Assembly (NCBI GenBank): GCA_903861075.1
Contig: CAIOSY010000145.1
Coordinates: 1 to 42,148, forward strand
Direction of reading: 5' to 3'
Length of the DNA: 42,148 bases
Source: an uncultured Nitrosomonadales bacterium
GTDB taxonomy: Bacteria; Pseudomonadota; Gammaproteobacteria; Burkholderiales; Gallionellaceae
Shown: piece after piece, positions 16,228 to 26,383 of the stretch
Layout: each line of letters opens with the position of its first letter
How positions within the stretch are numbered: the first letter of the stretch is position 1
Position numbers and translations under genes: made by a program
Notes under the pieces: model-generated
Databases searched by the model: none
What the model was told of the DNA's origin: nothing
The model's input: the letters and a program-made list of their open reading frames with translations, nothing else

Positions 16228-17889
16228 ATGCTGAAATTTTTAAGCATCCGGGATTTTGTTATTGTCTCATCGCTGGAATTGGAGTTTAGTGCAGGTTTTA
16301 CCGCGCTGACAGGCGAGACGGGCGCAGGAAAATCCATTTTGATTGATGCTTTGCTCATGACTCTGGGTGAGCGGGGCGATGCAAGCATGGTGCGTGCAGG
16401 ATGCGAACGCGCAGAAATAAGTGCCGAGTTTGATTCGGTTGACTGTGTGCCTCTACAGGATTGGCTGCACAGGCAAGATATGTCGGGTGATGATGGGATG
16501 TGCTTGATGCGGCGTCTGCTCGATAAAGGAGGTCGATCGCGCGGATTTATCAATGGTCGCAGCGCGACGCTGCAACAGATGCGTGAAGTGGGAGAATATG
16601 TACTTAATATTCACGGTCAACATGCACACCAGGCGTTATTGCGTACAGAAGCACAGCGCGAATTGCTTGATGGTTACGCGGGCTTGCAGTTACTCGTTGT
16701 AGCGGTGGCGGGGCATTATCGTGATTGGCAAGCATTGAAAAAGCGTCGTGTACATCTGCTTGAAAATGCTCAGACGTTGGCTGCTGAGCGGGAACTGTTG
16801 CAATTTCAGCGTGGCGAGCTTGAGAGCCTGGCTTTTAATACGCTAGCATGGCAAACCTTGCAAACGGAATATGCTCGATTGGCTCATGCATCAGGTTTGC
16901 TGGAATCTGCCGCATTTGGCATTGAAAGTTTGTCGGATTCAGATACCGCCTGTTTGTCGCAGCTCAATATTTTGATCGCCCGACTGCGTGAAGGGTTGGT
17001 ACATGATACAAATCTGGCTGAGCCATTACAGTTGTTAGAGTCTGCGCAGGCTGATTTACAGGAAGTTGTCTATAGTCTGCGCCATTATCAGCAACGTCTT
17101 GATGCGGATCCTCAGCAGCTTGCTGAAAAAGAACATCGTATTCAGGAGGTTATGGATATTTCTCGTAAATATAGAACTCAGCCTGAGCAATTGCAAGCGG
17201 TATTGGAACAGATTATATTGCAGCTGAAGGACTTAGGGGATGATGCCGATCTTGCTGAACTCGTTACGCAGGAGAAGGTGGCGCATCGTGTTTATCTGGA
17301 GTGTGCCCGGTTATTAACGAGTAAGCGTGTAATGGCTGCGGAAAAATTGTCGCAAGAAATTACCGAGGCCATGCAAAGACTGGCGATGCAGGGCGGATGT
17401 TTTTCTGTGGTTTTGCAGCCTTTGTCGGAAGGTAACGCTTTCGGTTTGGAAACAATTGAGTTTCAGGTGGCGGCGAACCCCGGTACGCCTGCACGTAGTA
17501 TGGCCAAAGTGGCATCGGGCGGTGAGTTGTCACGTATTAGCTTGGCAATCCAGGTTGCAACGAGTCAGACTGCCCGTGTGCCAACACTGATTTTTGACGA
17601 GGTTGATAGTGGTATTGGCGGGCGGGTCGCGGAAATAGTCGGGCTATTGCTCAAGCAACTCGGACGGGAGTATCAGGTGTTGTGTGTGACGCACTTGCCA
17701 CAAGTTGCAGCAATGGCGGATAGTCAATGGCAGGTTAGTAAAACGGTCATGGCAGGCGTAACCTTGAGCCAGATTGAAGTGCTCACCTCAGCGCAGCGCG
17801 TACAAGAAATCGCGCGTATGTTGGGCGGGGTGACAATTACCGATACGACGCGACAGCACGCGGCTGAAATGTTGGATCATGCCGCTTAA
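16228..17889 (+). CDS. recN: DNA repair protein RecN
   Basis: An SMC-like ATPase of 553 residues that acts in double-strand break repair and cohesion of damaged DNA. Walker A is GETGAGKS (29-36). A long coiled-coil middle (~150-350) includes the QLNILIARL and LEQIILQLKDLGD heptads. The C-terminal head has the ASGGELSRISLAIQ signature and FDEVDSGIGG Walker B/D-loop. The N-terminus MLKFLSIRDFVIV matches the family exactly. No clear SOS box was found near the start, and the ribosome site is weak. Confidence 0.96.
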   Translation: MLKFLSIRDFVIVSSLELEFSAGFTALTGETGAGKSILIDALLMTLGERGDASMVRAGCERAEISAEFDSVDCVPLQDWLHRQDMSGDDGMCLMRRLLDKGGRSRGFINGRSATLQQMREVGEYVLNIHGQHAHQALLRTEAQRELLDGYAGLQLLVVAVAGHYRDWQALKKRRVHLLENAQTLAAERELLQFQRGELESLAFNTLAWQTLQTEYARLAHASGLLESAAFGIESLSDSDTACLSQLNILIARLREGLVHDTNLAEPLQLLESAQADLQEVVYSLRHYQQRLDADPQQLAEKEHRIQEVMDISRKYRTQPEQLQAVLEQIILQLKDLGDDADLAELVTQEKVAHRVYLECARLLTSKRVMAAEKLSQEITEAMQRLAMQGGCFSVVLQPLSEGNAFGLETIEFQVAANPGTPARSMAKVASGGELSRISLAIQVATSQTARVPTLIFDEVDSGIGGRVAEIVGLLLKQLGREYQVLCVTHLPQVAAMADSQWQVSKTVMAGVTLSQIEVLTSAQRVQEIARMLGGVTITDTTRQHAAEMLDHAA

Positions 17890-17931
17890 GGTATTATGCG
17901 GCAGAATTTAGAAATTACGAGACTGGATACC

Positions 17932-18282
17932 ATGCGCTTTAAAATAATATTCTGCACCCTGTTGCTAGCTTCCTGCGGGAACTATTCCGTGCCTATGCCA
18001 ACGCCTTACAAAATGGATATAAGGCAGGGTAATTTTGTTACGGCAGAAATGCGCGACAAAATTAAGCTGGGCATGTCACGCGCACAAGTCCGTTATGTCA
18101 TGGGAACGCCTATGATCGTTGACGCATTTCATGAAAATCGTTGGGATTACGTTTATCGCCTGGAACATAAACGTGAACTCGTAGAGCAACAACGCTTAAC
18201 GCTGTATTTTGAAACTGACAAACTGGTTCGTATTGATGATGCGGAGTTGAAGCTAAAGTCTGTGGTTCCTGAGCTAAAATAA
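17932..18282 (+). CDS. bamE: Outer-membrane assembly lipoprotein BamE
   Basis: 116 residues from ATG 17932, with a lipoprotein signal MRFKIIFCTLLLASC (C15 lipidated). The SmpA/OmlA fold follows: PTPYKMDIRQGNFVTAEMRDKIKLGMSRAQVRYVMGTPMI and then ENRWDYVYR (segments listed for recognition). BamE is an accessory subunit of the BAM complex that inserts beta-barrel proteins in the outer membrane. An upstream ATG at 17896 would put 12 extra residues before the signal, which is unlikely. Confidence 0.94.
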   Translation: MRFKIIFCTLLLASCGNYSVPMPTPYKMDIRQGNFVTAEMRDKIKLGMSRAQVRYVMGTPMIVDAFHENRWDYVYRLEHKRELVEQQRLTLYFETDKLVRIDDAELKLKSVVPELK

Positions 18283-19122
<840 letters not shown>

Positions 19123-19136
19123 CCGCCTAATAATCA

Positions 19137-20483
19137 ATGATAAAAAAATTTCTCAAGCGCGTATTTAGAAAATCAGCCAAAGTTAAAAAACAAGGCAATG
19201 CACAAGTGATCCCTTTTGCGTTGCATGGGGTGGCGTGTGAGCAAATTAGCTATGGCGCCAAGCGGGTTACGGATGGTTTGCAAGCGGCTGGATATCAGGC
19301 TTATGTTGTGGGCGGTGCGGTGCGAGATTTGTTGCTGCACAAGATACCCAAAGACTTTGATGTCGCCACAAATGCGACGCCTGAGGAAATCAAGCGCGTA
19401 TTCCGCCGATCACGAATTATTGGTCGCCGCTTTCGTCTTGTTCATGTGATGTTTGGTGAGGAGTTGGTTGAAGTGGCTACTTTTCGCTGCAAGATTGAGG
19501 CGGAAGATGCGCAAACTGATGAGCATGGTCGACTGTTGCGCGATAATGAGTTTGGCGATCAGGAACAAGACGCCGCGAGGCGCGATTTTACCGCTAATGC
19601 CCTATTTTATGATCCGACGACGCAAGAAATCTTTGATTATCATAACGGTTATGCGGATACTTGCAATAATGTGCTACGCATGATCGGTGATCCGCTGGTG
19701 CGTTACCGCGAAGACCCGGTGCGTATGCTGCGCGCAGTGCGTTTATCTGCAAAGTTGGGTATGGATCTGGATGCGGCGACGGCAGCGCCCATTACTCAGA
19801 TGAAATCATTGCTGGATAATGTACCCGAAGCGCGGATGCTGGATGAAATGCTGAAAATGCTGCTATCGGGTCATTCCGTGGAGTGTATACAGCAATTACG
19901 TCAAATGGGTTTGCATCAGGGTTTGTTGCCGCTGCTCGACGTTATCATGGAACAGCCTATGGGTGAAAAGTTCGTCATGCTGGCATTGAAAAATACCGAT
20001 GAACGGCTTAGTCAGGATAAATCTGTCTCCCCCGCTTTTTTGTTTGCCGCTTTGCTATGGCATGAAGTACGTTGTGTCTGGCAGCGTCTGGTGGAGCAAG
20101 GCGAACGCCCTGTTGGTGCGATGCATATTGCAATGGAAGAGGTGTTGGCTAAGCAGAAAAAAAAGCTGGCGATACCACATCGTCACGATGCGATTATGAA
20201 AGAAATCTGGTTGTTGCAACAGCGCTTTGAACAGCGTTCAGGGCAGCGCCCGTATCGACTGCTGGAGCAACCGCGTTTTAGAGCGGCGTTTGATTTCTTG
20301 TTGTTGCGATGTGCCAGCGATGAAGTTGATAACGAGTTGGGTTTGTGGTGGGATGAATTTCAGGATGCATCAGATGCGCGTCGTGAGGAAATGTTACGTC
20401 CTGATGGGGTAGGCGTGATGGTAAAAAAACGTCGTCGTAAGCCACGAAAAAAACCCGGTGTTGTGAGCGAGCAAGCCGAGTGA
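19137..20483 (+). CDS. pcnB: Poly(A) polymerase I
   Basis: Adds 3' poly(A) tails that mark RNA for decay. The protein has 448 residues. The nucleotidyltransferase core carries YVVGGAVRDLLLHKIPKDFDVATNATPEEI (the GG and DxD catalytic motifs, ~60-90), RRFRLVHV, ARRDFTANAL and the RNA-binding segment YREDPVRMLRAVRLSAKLG. These separate it from tRNA CCA-adding enzymes, as does the very basic C-terminal tail (KKRRRKPRKKPG). It overlaps folK by four bases (GTGA), a combination well known in proteobacteria (pcnB-folK). Confidence 0.95.
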   Translation: MIKKFLKRVFRKSAKVKKQGNAQVIPFALHGVACEQISYGAKRVTDGLQAAGYQAYVVGGAVRDLLLHKIPKDFDVATNATPEEIKRVFRRSRIIGRRFRLVHVMFGEELVEVATFRCKIEAEDAQTDEHGRLLRDNEFGDQEQDAARRDFTANALFYDPTTQEIFDYHNGYADTCNNVLRMIGDPLVRYREDPVRMLRAVRLSAKLGMDLDAATAAPITQMKSLLDNVPEARMLDEMLKMLLSGHSVECIQQLRQMGLHQGLLPLLDVIMEQPMGEKFVMLALKNTDERLSQDKSVSPAFLFAALLWHEVRCVWQRLVEQGERPVGAMHIAMEEVLAKQKKKLAIPHRHDAIMKEIWLLQQRFEQRSGQRPYRLLEQPRFRAAFDFLLLRCASDEVDNELGLWWDEFQDASDARREEMLRPDGVGVMVKKRRRKPRKKPGVVSEQAE

Positions 20484-20986
20484 GTCACCATGTTTGTTTC
20501 GTTGCATTGGGAAGTAATCTGGGTGAGTCATGTGAGCAATTAAAGCGTGCTGTGCTTGCATTGGGTGAATTGCAAGATACCGTTATATTGTCGTGTTCTT
20601 CTTTGTATCGGAGTGCGCCAGTGGGCTTTTTGGATCAACCTGATTTTATGAACGCCGTCGTTAAAATTTCAACCCGTTTAATGCCGCAGGCCTTGCTTGC
20701 AGCTTTGTTGCTCGTTGAGAATCAATGGGGTCGTGAACGTACTTTTGTGAACTCGCCACGCACCCTGGATTTGGATATATTGCTCTATGATGATATTCAA
20801 GTACAAGAGCCTAATTTGACGATCCCGCATCCTCGTATGCATCAGCGCGCATTTGTACTGTTACCGTTGCTGGAAATAGCACCCGACTGTTTTATACCTG
20901 AGATTGGATTAGCGTGCCATGCTATGCAAGCTTGCCGGAATCAAGTGCTAACCAGGTTGATCACCCCACAATTAATTTCATTATGA
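20480..20986 (+). CDS. folK: 2-amino-4-hydroxy-6-hydroxymethyldihydropteridine pyrophosphokinase
   Basis: Transfers pyrophosphate from ATP to hydroxymethyl-dihydropterin in folate synthesis. The 168 residues start at GTG 20480, inside the pcnB stop. Motifs are VALGSNLGE near the start, [21 protein letters not shown] and the signature [14 protein letters not shown] with metal-binding aspartates, then [15 protein letters not shown]. It overlaps panB by ATGA, so the folate and pantothenate genes share a transcript. Confidence 0.96.
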   Translation: MSHHVCFVALGSNLGESCEQLKRAVLALGELQDTVILSCSSLYRSAPVGFLDQPDFMNAVVKISTRLMPQALLAALLLVENQWGRERTFVNSPRTLDLDILLYDDIQVQEPNLTIPHPRMHQRAFVLLPLLEIAPDCFIPEIGLACHAMQACRNQVLTRLITPQLISL

Positions 20987-21774
20987 GAACGACATTAACC
21001 CATTTGAAGTCTTTGCAGGAGCGCGAGGAAAAAATCGCCATGCTCACTTGTTATGACGCAAGTTTTGCTAGTTTGCTTGATGAGGCAGGTGTGGATGTAT
21101 TGTTAGTAGGCGATTCGCTAGGGATGGTGGTGCAAGGGCAGGAAACGACCTTGCCTGTGACGCTGGATGAAATGATTTACCACACAGCTTGCGTGGCGCG
21201 CGGAGCAAAAAATGCTTTTATCGTCAGCGATATGCCTTTTGGTACTTCGCAGATTAGTCCTGAAAAAACCTGTGAGCAGGCTGTAAAGTTGATGGCGTCG
21301 GGTGCGCAGATGGTTAAGCTCGAAGGGGGCGTTGTGATGCGGGATACAGTGCGATTTTTAACTTCGCGCGGCATTCCGGTTTGTGCTCACATCGGTTTGA
21401 CGCCCCAGTCCGTTCATCAGCTTGGCGGATATCGAGTTCAGGGAAAAGAATCGCTAGCGGCGCAGCGTCTGATCGAAGAAGCGGTCGCACTTGAGCAAGC
21501 AGGGGCGGGTATGCTTGTGCTGGAAGCTGTGCCTGCGCTGCTGGCGGCTGAAATTAGCGCGCAACTGACAATCCCGACCATCGGTATTGGTGCCGGAGCC
21601 TCATGTTCAGGGCAAGTATTGGTGTTGTATGATCTGCTGGATGTCTATCCGGGTAAAAAAGCTCGTTTTGTTAAAAACTATATGCTAGGGGCCGACTCTA
21701 TTTCATCCGCGATCCGTTGCTATGTTGCTGAAGTTAAAAATGGGCGTTTTCCAATGCCGGAACACGGATTTTGA
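20983..21774 (+). CDS. panB: 3-methyl-2-oxobutanoate hydroxymethyltransferase
   Basis: First committed enzyme of pantothenate synthesis; it adds a hydroxymethyl group from methylene-THF to ketoisovalerate. 263 residues from the ATG at 20983, which overlaps folK as ATGA. It shows [19 protein letters not shown], the metal-binding [38 protein letters not shown] and [14 protein letters not shown]. The longer frame from 20914 lies inside folK and is not needed. Confidence 0.97.
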   Translation: MRTTLTHLKSLQEREEKIAMLTCYDASFASLLDEAGVDVLLVGDSLGMVVQGQETTLPVTLDEMIYHTACVARGAKNAFIVSDMPFGTSQISPEKTCEQAVKLMASGAQMVKLEGGVVMRDTVRFLTSRGIPVCAHIGLTPQSVHQLGGYRVQGKESLAAQRLIEEAVALEQAGAGMLVLEAVPALLAAEISAQLTIPTIGIGAGASCSGQVLVLYDLLDVYPGKKARFVKNYMLGADSISSAIRCYVAEVKNGRFPMPEHGF

Positions 21775-22604
21775 TGCTGCTTGTTTCTACGATAAGTCAG
21801 TTGAGCAATCGCTTAAGTGCCGAAAATAGAGTGATTTTTGTGCCGACGATGGGTAATTTGCACGAAGGTCATCTGAGTTTAATGCGCCAGGCACGGGAAT
21901 ATGGTGGCTGTGTGGTTGCCAGTATTTTTGTAAATCCCTTGCAGTTTGGTCCAAATGAGGATTTCGATCAATATCCGCGTACTTTAGATGCGGACTGTGC
22001 CAAGCTTCACGACTTGGTGGATGTCGTGTTTTCACCCGCTGTCAGTGAAATGTATCCGGTACAGCAGGCCGTGTTTATTGAGCCTCCGTCGATTGCGAAT
22101 CAATTGTGTGGCGCGGCGCGACCAGGGCATTTTCGAGGTATGGCTACCATAGTATTGAAGTTGCTGAATATTGTGCGTCCGCAGGTGGCTTTGTTTGGCA
22201 AGAAGGATTACCAGCAGTTGCATATTATTCGCCAGATGGCGGGGCAGTTAAATTTAGCTGTGGAAATTGTCGGAGGTGAGACAGTGCGTGCTCCTGACGG
22301 GCTGGCACTTAGTTCACGGAACCAATATTTAGATGAGGCTCAAAGGCGGGAATCGGCATTCTTGTATCGGACATTGCAGCACATACGACGGGAATTGATC
22401 AAAGGGATGTCGTGTTTTGAGGCCTTGGAAGCGCAGGCGGTTGACGACCTAACTGCCAGGGGGTGGGTGGTAGACTACGTGTCAATATGTAATCAGATGG
22501 ATTTGCAACCGGTCACTCATAACACGCAAGAGGGAGTGATTTTGGCTGCGGCTAGATTAGGCGGCACCAGACTGCTGGATAATGTGGAATTTACTTTTAA
22601 TTGA
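21774..22604 (+). CDS. panC: Pantothenate synthetase (pantoate-beta-alanine ligase)
   Basis: Joins pantoate and beta-alanine with ATP. 276 residues with PTMGNLHEGHLSLM (the HxGH adenylation motif at 30-33), FVNPLQFGPNEDFDQYPRT, RPGHFRGMATIVLKL, FGKKDYQQL, and LSSRNQYL as the KMSKS-like loop. The ATG shares a base with the panB stop (TGATG); the start may also be read three bases earlier from TTG. Together with panB and panD it makes a complete route from ketoisovalerate and aspartate to pantothenate except for ketopantoate reductase (panE), which is not in the window. Confidence 0.97.
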   Translation: MLLVSTISQLSNRLSAENRVIFVPTMGNLHEGHLSLMRQAREYGGCVVASIFVNPLQFGPNEDFDQYPRTLDADCAKLHDLVDVVFSPAVSEMYPVQQAVFIEPPSIANQLCGAARPGHFRGMATIVLKLLNIVRPQVALFGKKDYQQLHIIRQMAGQLNLAVEIVGGETVRAPDGLALSSRNQYLDEAQRRESAFLYRTLQHIRRELIKGMSCFEALEAQAVDDLTARGWVVDYVSICNQMDLQPVTHNTQEGVILAAARLGGTRLLDNVEFTFN

Positions 22605-22676
22605 TAAGTTTACGCTCTGGGAGTTTAAAATAATTTAAAATTAGCAATTGTATGGATGTAGGATGCACATCAGATA

Positions 22677-22682
22677 TATAAT
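22677..22682 (+). promoter_or_regulatory. Candidate -10 box (TATAAT) for panD
   Basis: A consensus TATAAT in the 107-base gap between panC and panD. No good -35 lies at 16-18 bases, so the call is tentative; the leader would be about 25 bases. Confidence 0.35.
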
Positions 22683-22711
22683 TCGCTCCCTTTTTTGAGA
22701 GGTAGTTCCTT

Positions 22712-23092
22712 ATGCAAAGAATCATGCTCAAAGCCAAGTTGCACCGTGTGCACGTTACGCACGCCGAGTTGCACTATGAAGGCTCGTGCGCGATAGACGA
22801 TGATTTGTTGGAGGCGGCCGATATTAAGGAGTATCAGCAGATTGATATTTATAATGTGACGAATGGCGAGCGCTTTACAACTTATGCGATACGGGCATTG
22901 CGTGGCTCAGGCATTATATCGGTCAATGGTGCGGCAGCTCACAAGGCAAATCCTGACGATATACTGATTATCGCCACTTATGCTATGTACACGGAATTGG
23001 AGTTGGAAACTTTTCATCCTCAGTTGGTTTATGTGAATGATAGGAATCAAATAATTGCAAAACGTGAAGAAATACCCGTTCAATTAGAATAG
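22712..23092 (+). CDS. panD: Aspartate 1-decarboxylase (self-processing, pyruvoyl)
   Basis: Makes beta-alanine for pantothenate. At 126 residues it is the usual size. The self-cleavage site is G24-S25 (YEGSCAID), which generates the pyruvoyl group on the beta-chain end. The active-site residues K9, R54 and Y58 (ERFTTYAI) and the substrate loop [16 protein letters not shown] are present. It is separated from panC by a gap with its own -10 box, so it can be controlled apart from panBC. Confidence 0.97.
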   Translation: MQRIMLKAKLHRVHVTHAELHYEGSCAIDDDLLEAADIKEYQQIDIYNVTNGERFTTYAIRALRGSGIISVNGAAAHKANPDDILIIATYAMYTELELETFHPQLVYVNDRNQIIAKREEIPVQLE

Positions 23093-23126
23093 CTAACAAT
23101 TTATTGATGTTTTTTGGAATGTTACA

Positions 23127-23155
23127 TTGACCGTGGGGCTGTTCGCGGGTACGAT
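23127..23155 (+). promoter_or_regulatory. Sigma-70 promoter for tpiA-secG-tRNA-Leu
   Basis: TTGACC (23127-23132) and TACGAT (23150-23155) are separated by exactly 17 bases, with a predicted start near 23162 and a leader of about 29 bases. Confidence 0.6.
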
Positions 23156-23190
23156 TACGAAACTTTAAAAAGCTAACTGGGTTGAACACG

Positions 23191-23943
23191 ATGCGACGTA
23201 AACTAGTTGTGGGAAATTGGAAAATGTACGGTAGGCTGGCAACGAACCAGGCGCTGTTGCAGGGTGTGCTGGATGGTGTGCGAGAATTGAAAAACGCAGA
23301 TTATGCGGTTTGCGTCCCTTATCCTTATCTGGCGCAAGTTCAATCGCTATTGCAAGGTAGTAATGTTGCCTGGGGCGCTCAGAATTTGAGTCCGCAAGAA
23401 GAAGGTGCTTTTACGGGTGCGGTGGCGCCCGGTATGTTGATGGATTTTGCTTGTTCTTATGTGATTATTGGTCATTCCGAGCGGCGCGGTCTGTTTCATG
23501 AAAGTAATGAGATTGCCGCTGCCAAATTTGAAGCGGCTCAAAAAGCGGGTTTGACGCCGATTTTTTGTGTAGGGGAGACGCTGGTAGAACGTGAATCCGG
23601 GATTACTGAGCAGGTTGTGGCAACGCAACTTGATGCAATTCTGGCGCGTTTTGGTGCGCATGCATTGGCTAATTCAGTGATTGCTTACGAGCCAGTCTGG
23701 GCGATCGGTACAGGTAAAACAGCAAGTCCGGATCAGGCGCAAGCCGTTCATGCCTTTATTCGCCGGCGAATATCGGAACAAGATGAGATGGTTGCAAATA
23801 ATCTATGTATTCTTTACGGTGGTAGTGTCAAAGCCGCGAATGCGGTTGAGCTGTTTGGCATGCCGGATATTGACGGTGGTTTGATTGGCGGCGCTTCTTT
23901 AGTAAGCAACGATTTTGTGGCGATTTGTAATGCTGCGCAGTAA
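23191..23943 (+). CDS. tpiA: Triosephosphate isomerase
   Basis: Interconverts dihydroxyacetone phosphate and glyceraldehyde-3-phosphate. 250 residues from ATG 23191, with catalytic K11 (GNWKMYG), H95 (IIGHSERR) and E167 (AYEPVWAIGTGKTA), and the phosphate loop LYGGSVKAANA. A TTG at 23182 is an alternative start. It leads the tpiA-secG-tRNA-Leu unit that precedes nuo in many betaproteobacteria. Confidence 0.97.
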   Translation: MRRKLVVGNWKMYGRLATNQALLQGVLDGVRELKNADYAVCVPYPYLAQVQSLLQGSNVAWGAQNLSPQEEGAFTGAVAPGMLMDFACSYVIIGHSERRGLFHESNEIAAAKFEAAQKAGLTPIFCVGETLVERESGITEQVVATQLDAILARFGAHALANSVIAYEPVWAIGTGKTASPDQAQAVHAFIRRRISEQDEMVANNLCILYGGSVKAANAVELFGMPDIDGGLIGGASLVSNDFVAICNAAQ

Positions 23944-23960
23944 ACAGTTTGGAGTGTTGA

Positions 23961-24293
23961 GTGGAAACAATTGTTTGGGTATTTCATCTGGTAACAGCAA
24001 TAATATTGTGTGGTTTGGTGTTGGTTCAGCACGGCAAGGGCGCTGACATGGGCGCTGCGTTTGGTACGGGTTCCGCAGGAAGTTTGTTTGGCTCGGGGGG
24101 TTCGGCTAACTTTTTGAGCCGCAGTACGGCCATAGCCGCCTCTGTTTTCTTTGTGACCAGTTTAACGTTGACTTACCTTTATTCTCATCCGGCTCAGCAG
24201 CAGGGTGTGATGGATAGAGTTGATGTTACTGCAATAAAGGCAAAAGTTGCTGTTCCTGAGGATACTTCAAAGTCTCGTGAAATTCCGAAATAA
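23961..24293 (+). CDS. secG: Protein-export membrane protein SecG
   Basis: A 110-residue auxiliary subunit of the SecYEG translocon. There are two membrane spans (~1-22 and ~52-72). The conserved loop contains [25 protein letters not shown] and NFLSR. The start is GTG, with GGAG ahead of it, 17 bases after tpiA. The C-terminal tail is hydrophilic and variable, as usual. Confidence 0.95.
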   Translation: METIVWVFHLVTAIILCGLVLVQHGKGADMGAAFGTGSAGSLFGSGGSANFLSRSTAIAASVFFVTSLTLTYLYSHPAQQQGVMDRVDVTAIKAKVAVPEDTSKSREIPK

Positions 24294-24304
24294 GTAGTAG
24301 AAAT

Positions 24305-24391
<87 letters not shown>

Positions 24392-24403
24392 ATGTAGTTA
24401 ATT

Positions 24404-24427
24404 AAGCCCCTGATACTAGGGGCTTTT
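24404..24427 (+). terminator. Intrinsic terminator after tRNA-Leu
   Basis: Arms AAGCCCCT and AGGGGCTT with a six-base loop, followed by a T-run. It separates tRNA-Leu from the nuo operon. Confidence 0.88.
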
Positions 24428-24909
24428 TTACATCGTTAGTATTCTGGAAATAATTGTTATCGTTGCATCTGATCTGAATGAGGCTATTCGGGTAAGTGGA
24501 AAAGCCGTCAGATGGAGGTATAAAAGACAAATGTTAAGCCCGCGTTGCAAATAGAGTTGAAATTTGCGCAGTGTTACTGCTGCGAAGTAATTAAGCATCA
24601 TAACTTGTGCAAAAAATATAGCGCGAAGTACGGCCATGCGATACAATTCGTATCAGTAACGGTGAGGGCAGTGGGGTAACGGGGTGTGAAGTTGCGAGCC
24701 ACATAAAAAACCTAATAAAGATAATAAGTTAAAAATATTTGCCTATACACACGTTTATAAATATTTCCGATTTGGAAATTAAGTAAAAAATATAATAATA
24801 AAAATCAAAGTCGACGCTTGTTGATAGAGCGGACTGAAATCAATTACACAGCGATGCGGGATCAATCTAGCGGATTGTTACGGTGTCGCGTACATAGGGG
24901 GGAAGCTCA
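24428..24909 (+). promoter_or_regulatory. Long upstream region of the nuo operon (no gene seen)
   Basis: About 480 bases without a convincing gene. The segment ~24705-24810 is very A+T-rich, with a TATAAT at 24791-24796 but no -35 at the right distance. A weaker pair, TTGATA-17-TTACAC (24821 to 24849), lies closer to nuoA. A strong GGGGGGAAGC ribosome site precedes the nuoA ATG. The region is the obvious place for regulated expression of complex I, but I cannot name a regulator site. Confidence 0.4.
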
Positions 24910-25266
24910 ATGTTGGAAAATTATTTTCCGGTACTATTGTTTATCTGTGTCGGCTTAGCTTTTGGTGTCGTTCCTATTGTTCTGGGTAAATTAGCCGCCC
25001 CGAATCGTCCTGATAGTAAAAAATTATCACCTTATGAATGTGGCTTTGAGGCCTTTGAAGATGCGCGTATGAAATTTGACGTGCGCTACTACCTTGTTGC
25101 TATTTTATTCATCCTGTTTGATCTTGAAATTGCCTTTCTTTTTCCCTGGGCGATCGTCCTTAAGGAAGTGGGTATGTTCGGTTATGTTTCTATGATGATC
25201 TTTCTGGCCATACTTGTGGTTGGCTTTGTCTATGAATGGATGAAAGGAGCCTTGGAATGGGAATAG
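24910..25266 (+). CDS. nuoA: NADH-quinone oxidoreductase subunit A
   Basis: A 118-residue membrane subunit of complex I with three spans. The loop after span 1 carries the signature [43 protein letters not shown] (cited as residues ~38-80), including the functionally important cysteine and acidic residues near the quinone tunnel. First gene of the nuo operon, with a strong ribosome site; it overlaps nuoB by 10 bases. Confidence 0.97.
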   Translation: MLENYFPVLLFICVGLAFGVVPIVLGKLAAPNRPDSKKLSPYECGFEAFEDARMKFDVRYYLVAILFILFDLEIAFLFPWAIVLKEVGMFGYVSMMIFLAILVVGFVYEWMKGALEWE

Positions 25267-25733
25267 AAGGCATATTGGAAAAAGGTGTTGTTACGACGAC
25301 GCTGGACACCATAATCAATTACACGCGTACAGGCTCTCTTTGGCCTATGACATTTGGTTTGGCATGTTGTGCGGTTGAAATGATGCAGGCAGGCGCATCA
25401 CGGTACGATCTGGATCGCTTTGGTATTGTGTTCCGTCCAAGTCCACGGCAGTCAGATGTGATGATAGTGGCTGGCACGCTTTGCAATAAGATGGCGCCAG
25501 CATTGCGTAAGGTTTACGATCAGATGTCCGAGCCGCGTTGGGTTATTTCGATGGGTTCGTGTGCGAATGGGGGTGGCTACTATCATTATTCCTATTCGGT
25601 TGTTCGAGGCTGTGATCGTATTGTTCCTGTTGATATTTATGTGCCGGGATGCCCGCCGACTGCTGAGGCTTTGTTGTTCGGTCTGATTCAATTGCAGAAT
25701 AAAATTAAACGTACCAATACAATCGCGCGCTAG
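25257..25733 (+). CDS. nuoB: NADH-quinone oxidoreductase subunit B (cluster N2)
   Basis: A 158-residue peripheral subunit that holds the terminal [4Fe-4S] cluster N2, which reduces quinone. Ligands C37, C38 (LACCAVEMM), C102 (GSCANGG) and C132 (PGCPPT) are all present. I take ATG 25257 ([10 protein letters not shown]), because it gives a normal N-terminus and AAAGGAG lies close upstream; the frame open from 25236 adds seven residues. Confidence 0.97.
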   Translation: MGIEGILEKGVVTTTLDTIINYTRTGSLWPMTFGLACCAVEMMQAGASRYDLDRFGIVFRPSPRQSDVMIVAGTLCNKMAPALRKVYDQMSEPRWVISMGSCANGGGYYHYSYSVVRGCDRIVPVDIYVPGCPPTAEALLFGLIQLQNKIKRTNTIAR

Positions 25734-25743
25734 GGTTAAGTTT

Positions 25744-26340
25744 ATGACAACCGATAAAAAATCATTGCGAGAATTGTTGACAGCGCTTTATCCTGATCAG
25801 CTGGTAAGTATTCAAGAGCGTTTGGGTGAAACAACGATAGTTGTTAAAGCATCAATAATGTTGGAAGTTTTGACCGCCTTGAGAGATAACGAGCAATTGT
25901 TATTTTCGCAAATGACGGATTTGGCCGGGATGGATTATTCAGATTACAAGGATGGCGAGTGGCAAGATAAACGTTTTGCGGTTGTTTATCAATTGTTATC
26001 CGTTGTACATAATCGACGTCTGCGGGTCAGAGTATTTGCAGACGAAGATGATTTTCCGGTGCTGGCGTCTGTGGTTGGGGTTTGGCCCGGAGCAAACTGG
26101 TTTGAGCGTGAAGCATTTGATCTGTTCGGAATAATTTTTACAGGTCATCCTGATTTGCGTCGAATTTTAACCGACTATGGTTTTGTCGGTAATCCGTTCC
26201 GCAAGGATTTTCCCCTCTCCGGCCATGTAGAAATGCGCTATGATCCAGAGCAGCAGCGCGTTGTATATCAGCCGGTTACGGTTGAGCCACGTGTTGTAAC
26301 CCCGCGCATCATGCGCGAAGAAAACTACGGTTGTAATTGA
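25744..26340 (+). CDS. nuoC: NADH-quinone oxidoreductase subunit C
   Basis: A 198-residue hydrophilic subunit of the connecting fragment, separate from NuoD here (they are fused in E. coli). The signature is [59 protein letters not shown] (residues ~118-178). It ends at 26340. What follows is not nuoD directly but a 37-codon frame that copies the nuoD beginning. Confidence 0.97.
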   Translation: MTTDKKSLRELLTALYPDQLVSIQERLGETTIVVKASIMLEVLTALRDNEQLLFSQMTDLAGMDYSDYKDGEWQDKRFAVVYQLLSVVHNRRLRVRVFADEDDFPVLASVVGVWPGANWFEREAFDLFGIIFTGHPDLRRILTDYGFVGNPFRKDFPLSGHVEMRYDPEQQRVVYQPVTVEPRVVTPRIMREENYGCN

Positions 26341-26350
26341 GGACCTGTTC

Positions 26351-26383
26351 ATGCCCGAAATTAAAAATTACACGATGAATTTT
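26351..26383 (+). repeat. Duplicated nuoD start, copy 1 (copy 2 at 26457-26489)
   Basis: The 33-base block matches the beginning of nuoD at 30 of 33 bases, with starts 106 bases apart. The similarity also includes the GAGG ribosome site before each copy. Past codon 11 the copies diverge abruptly. Confidence 0.85.

Noticed and set aside
20914-20982. Longer start for panB
   Set aside because: It lies inside folK; the ATGA overlap at 20983 gives the normal N-terminus.
24428-24646. 72-codon minus-strand frame ahead of nuo
   Set aside because: No ribosome site, no recognisable domain, and its composition follows the A/T-rich non-coding region.
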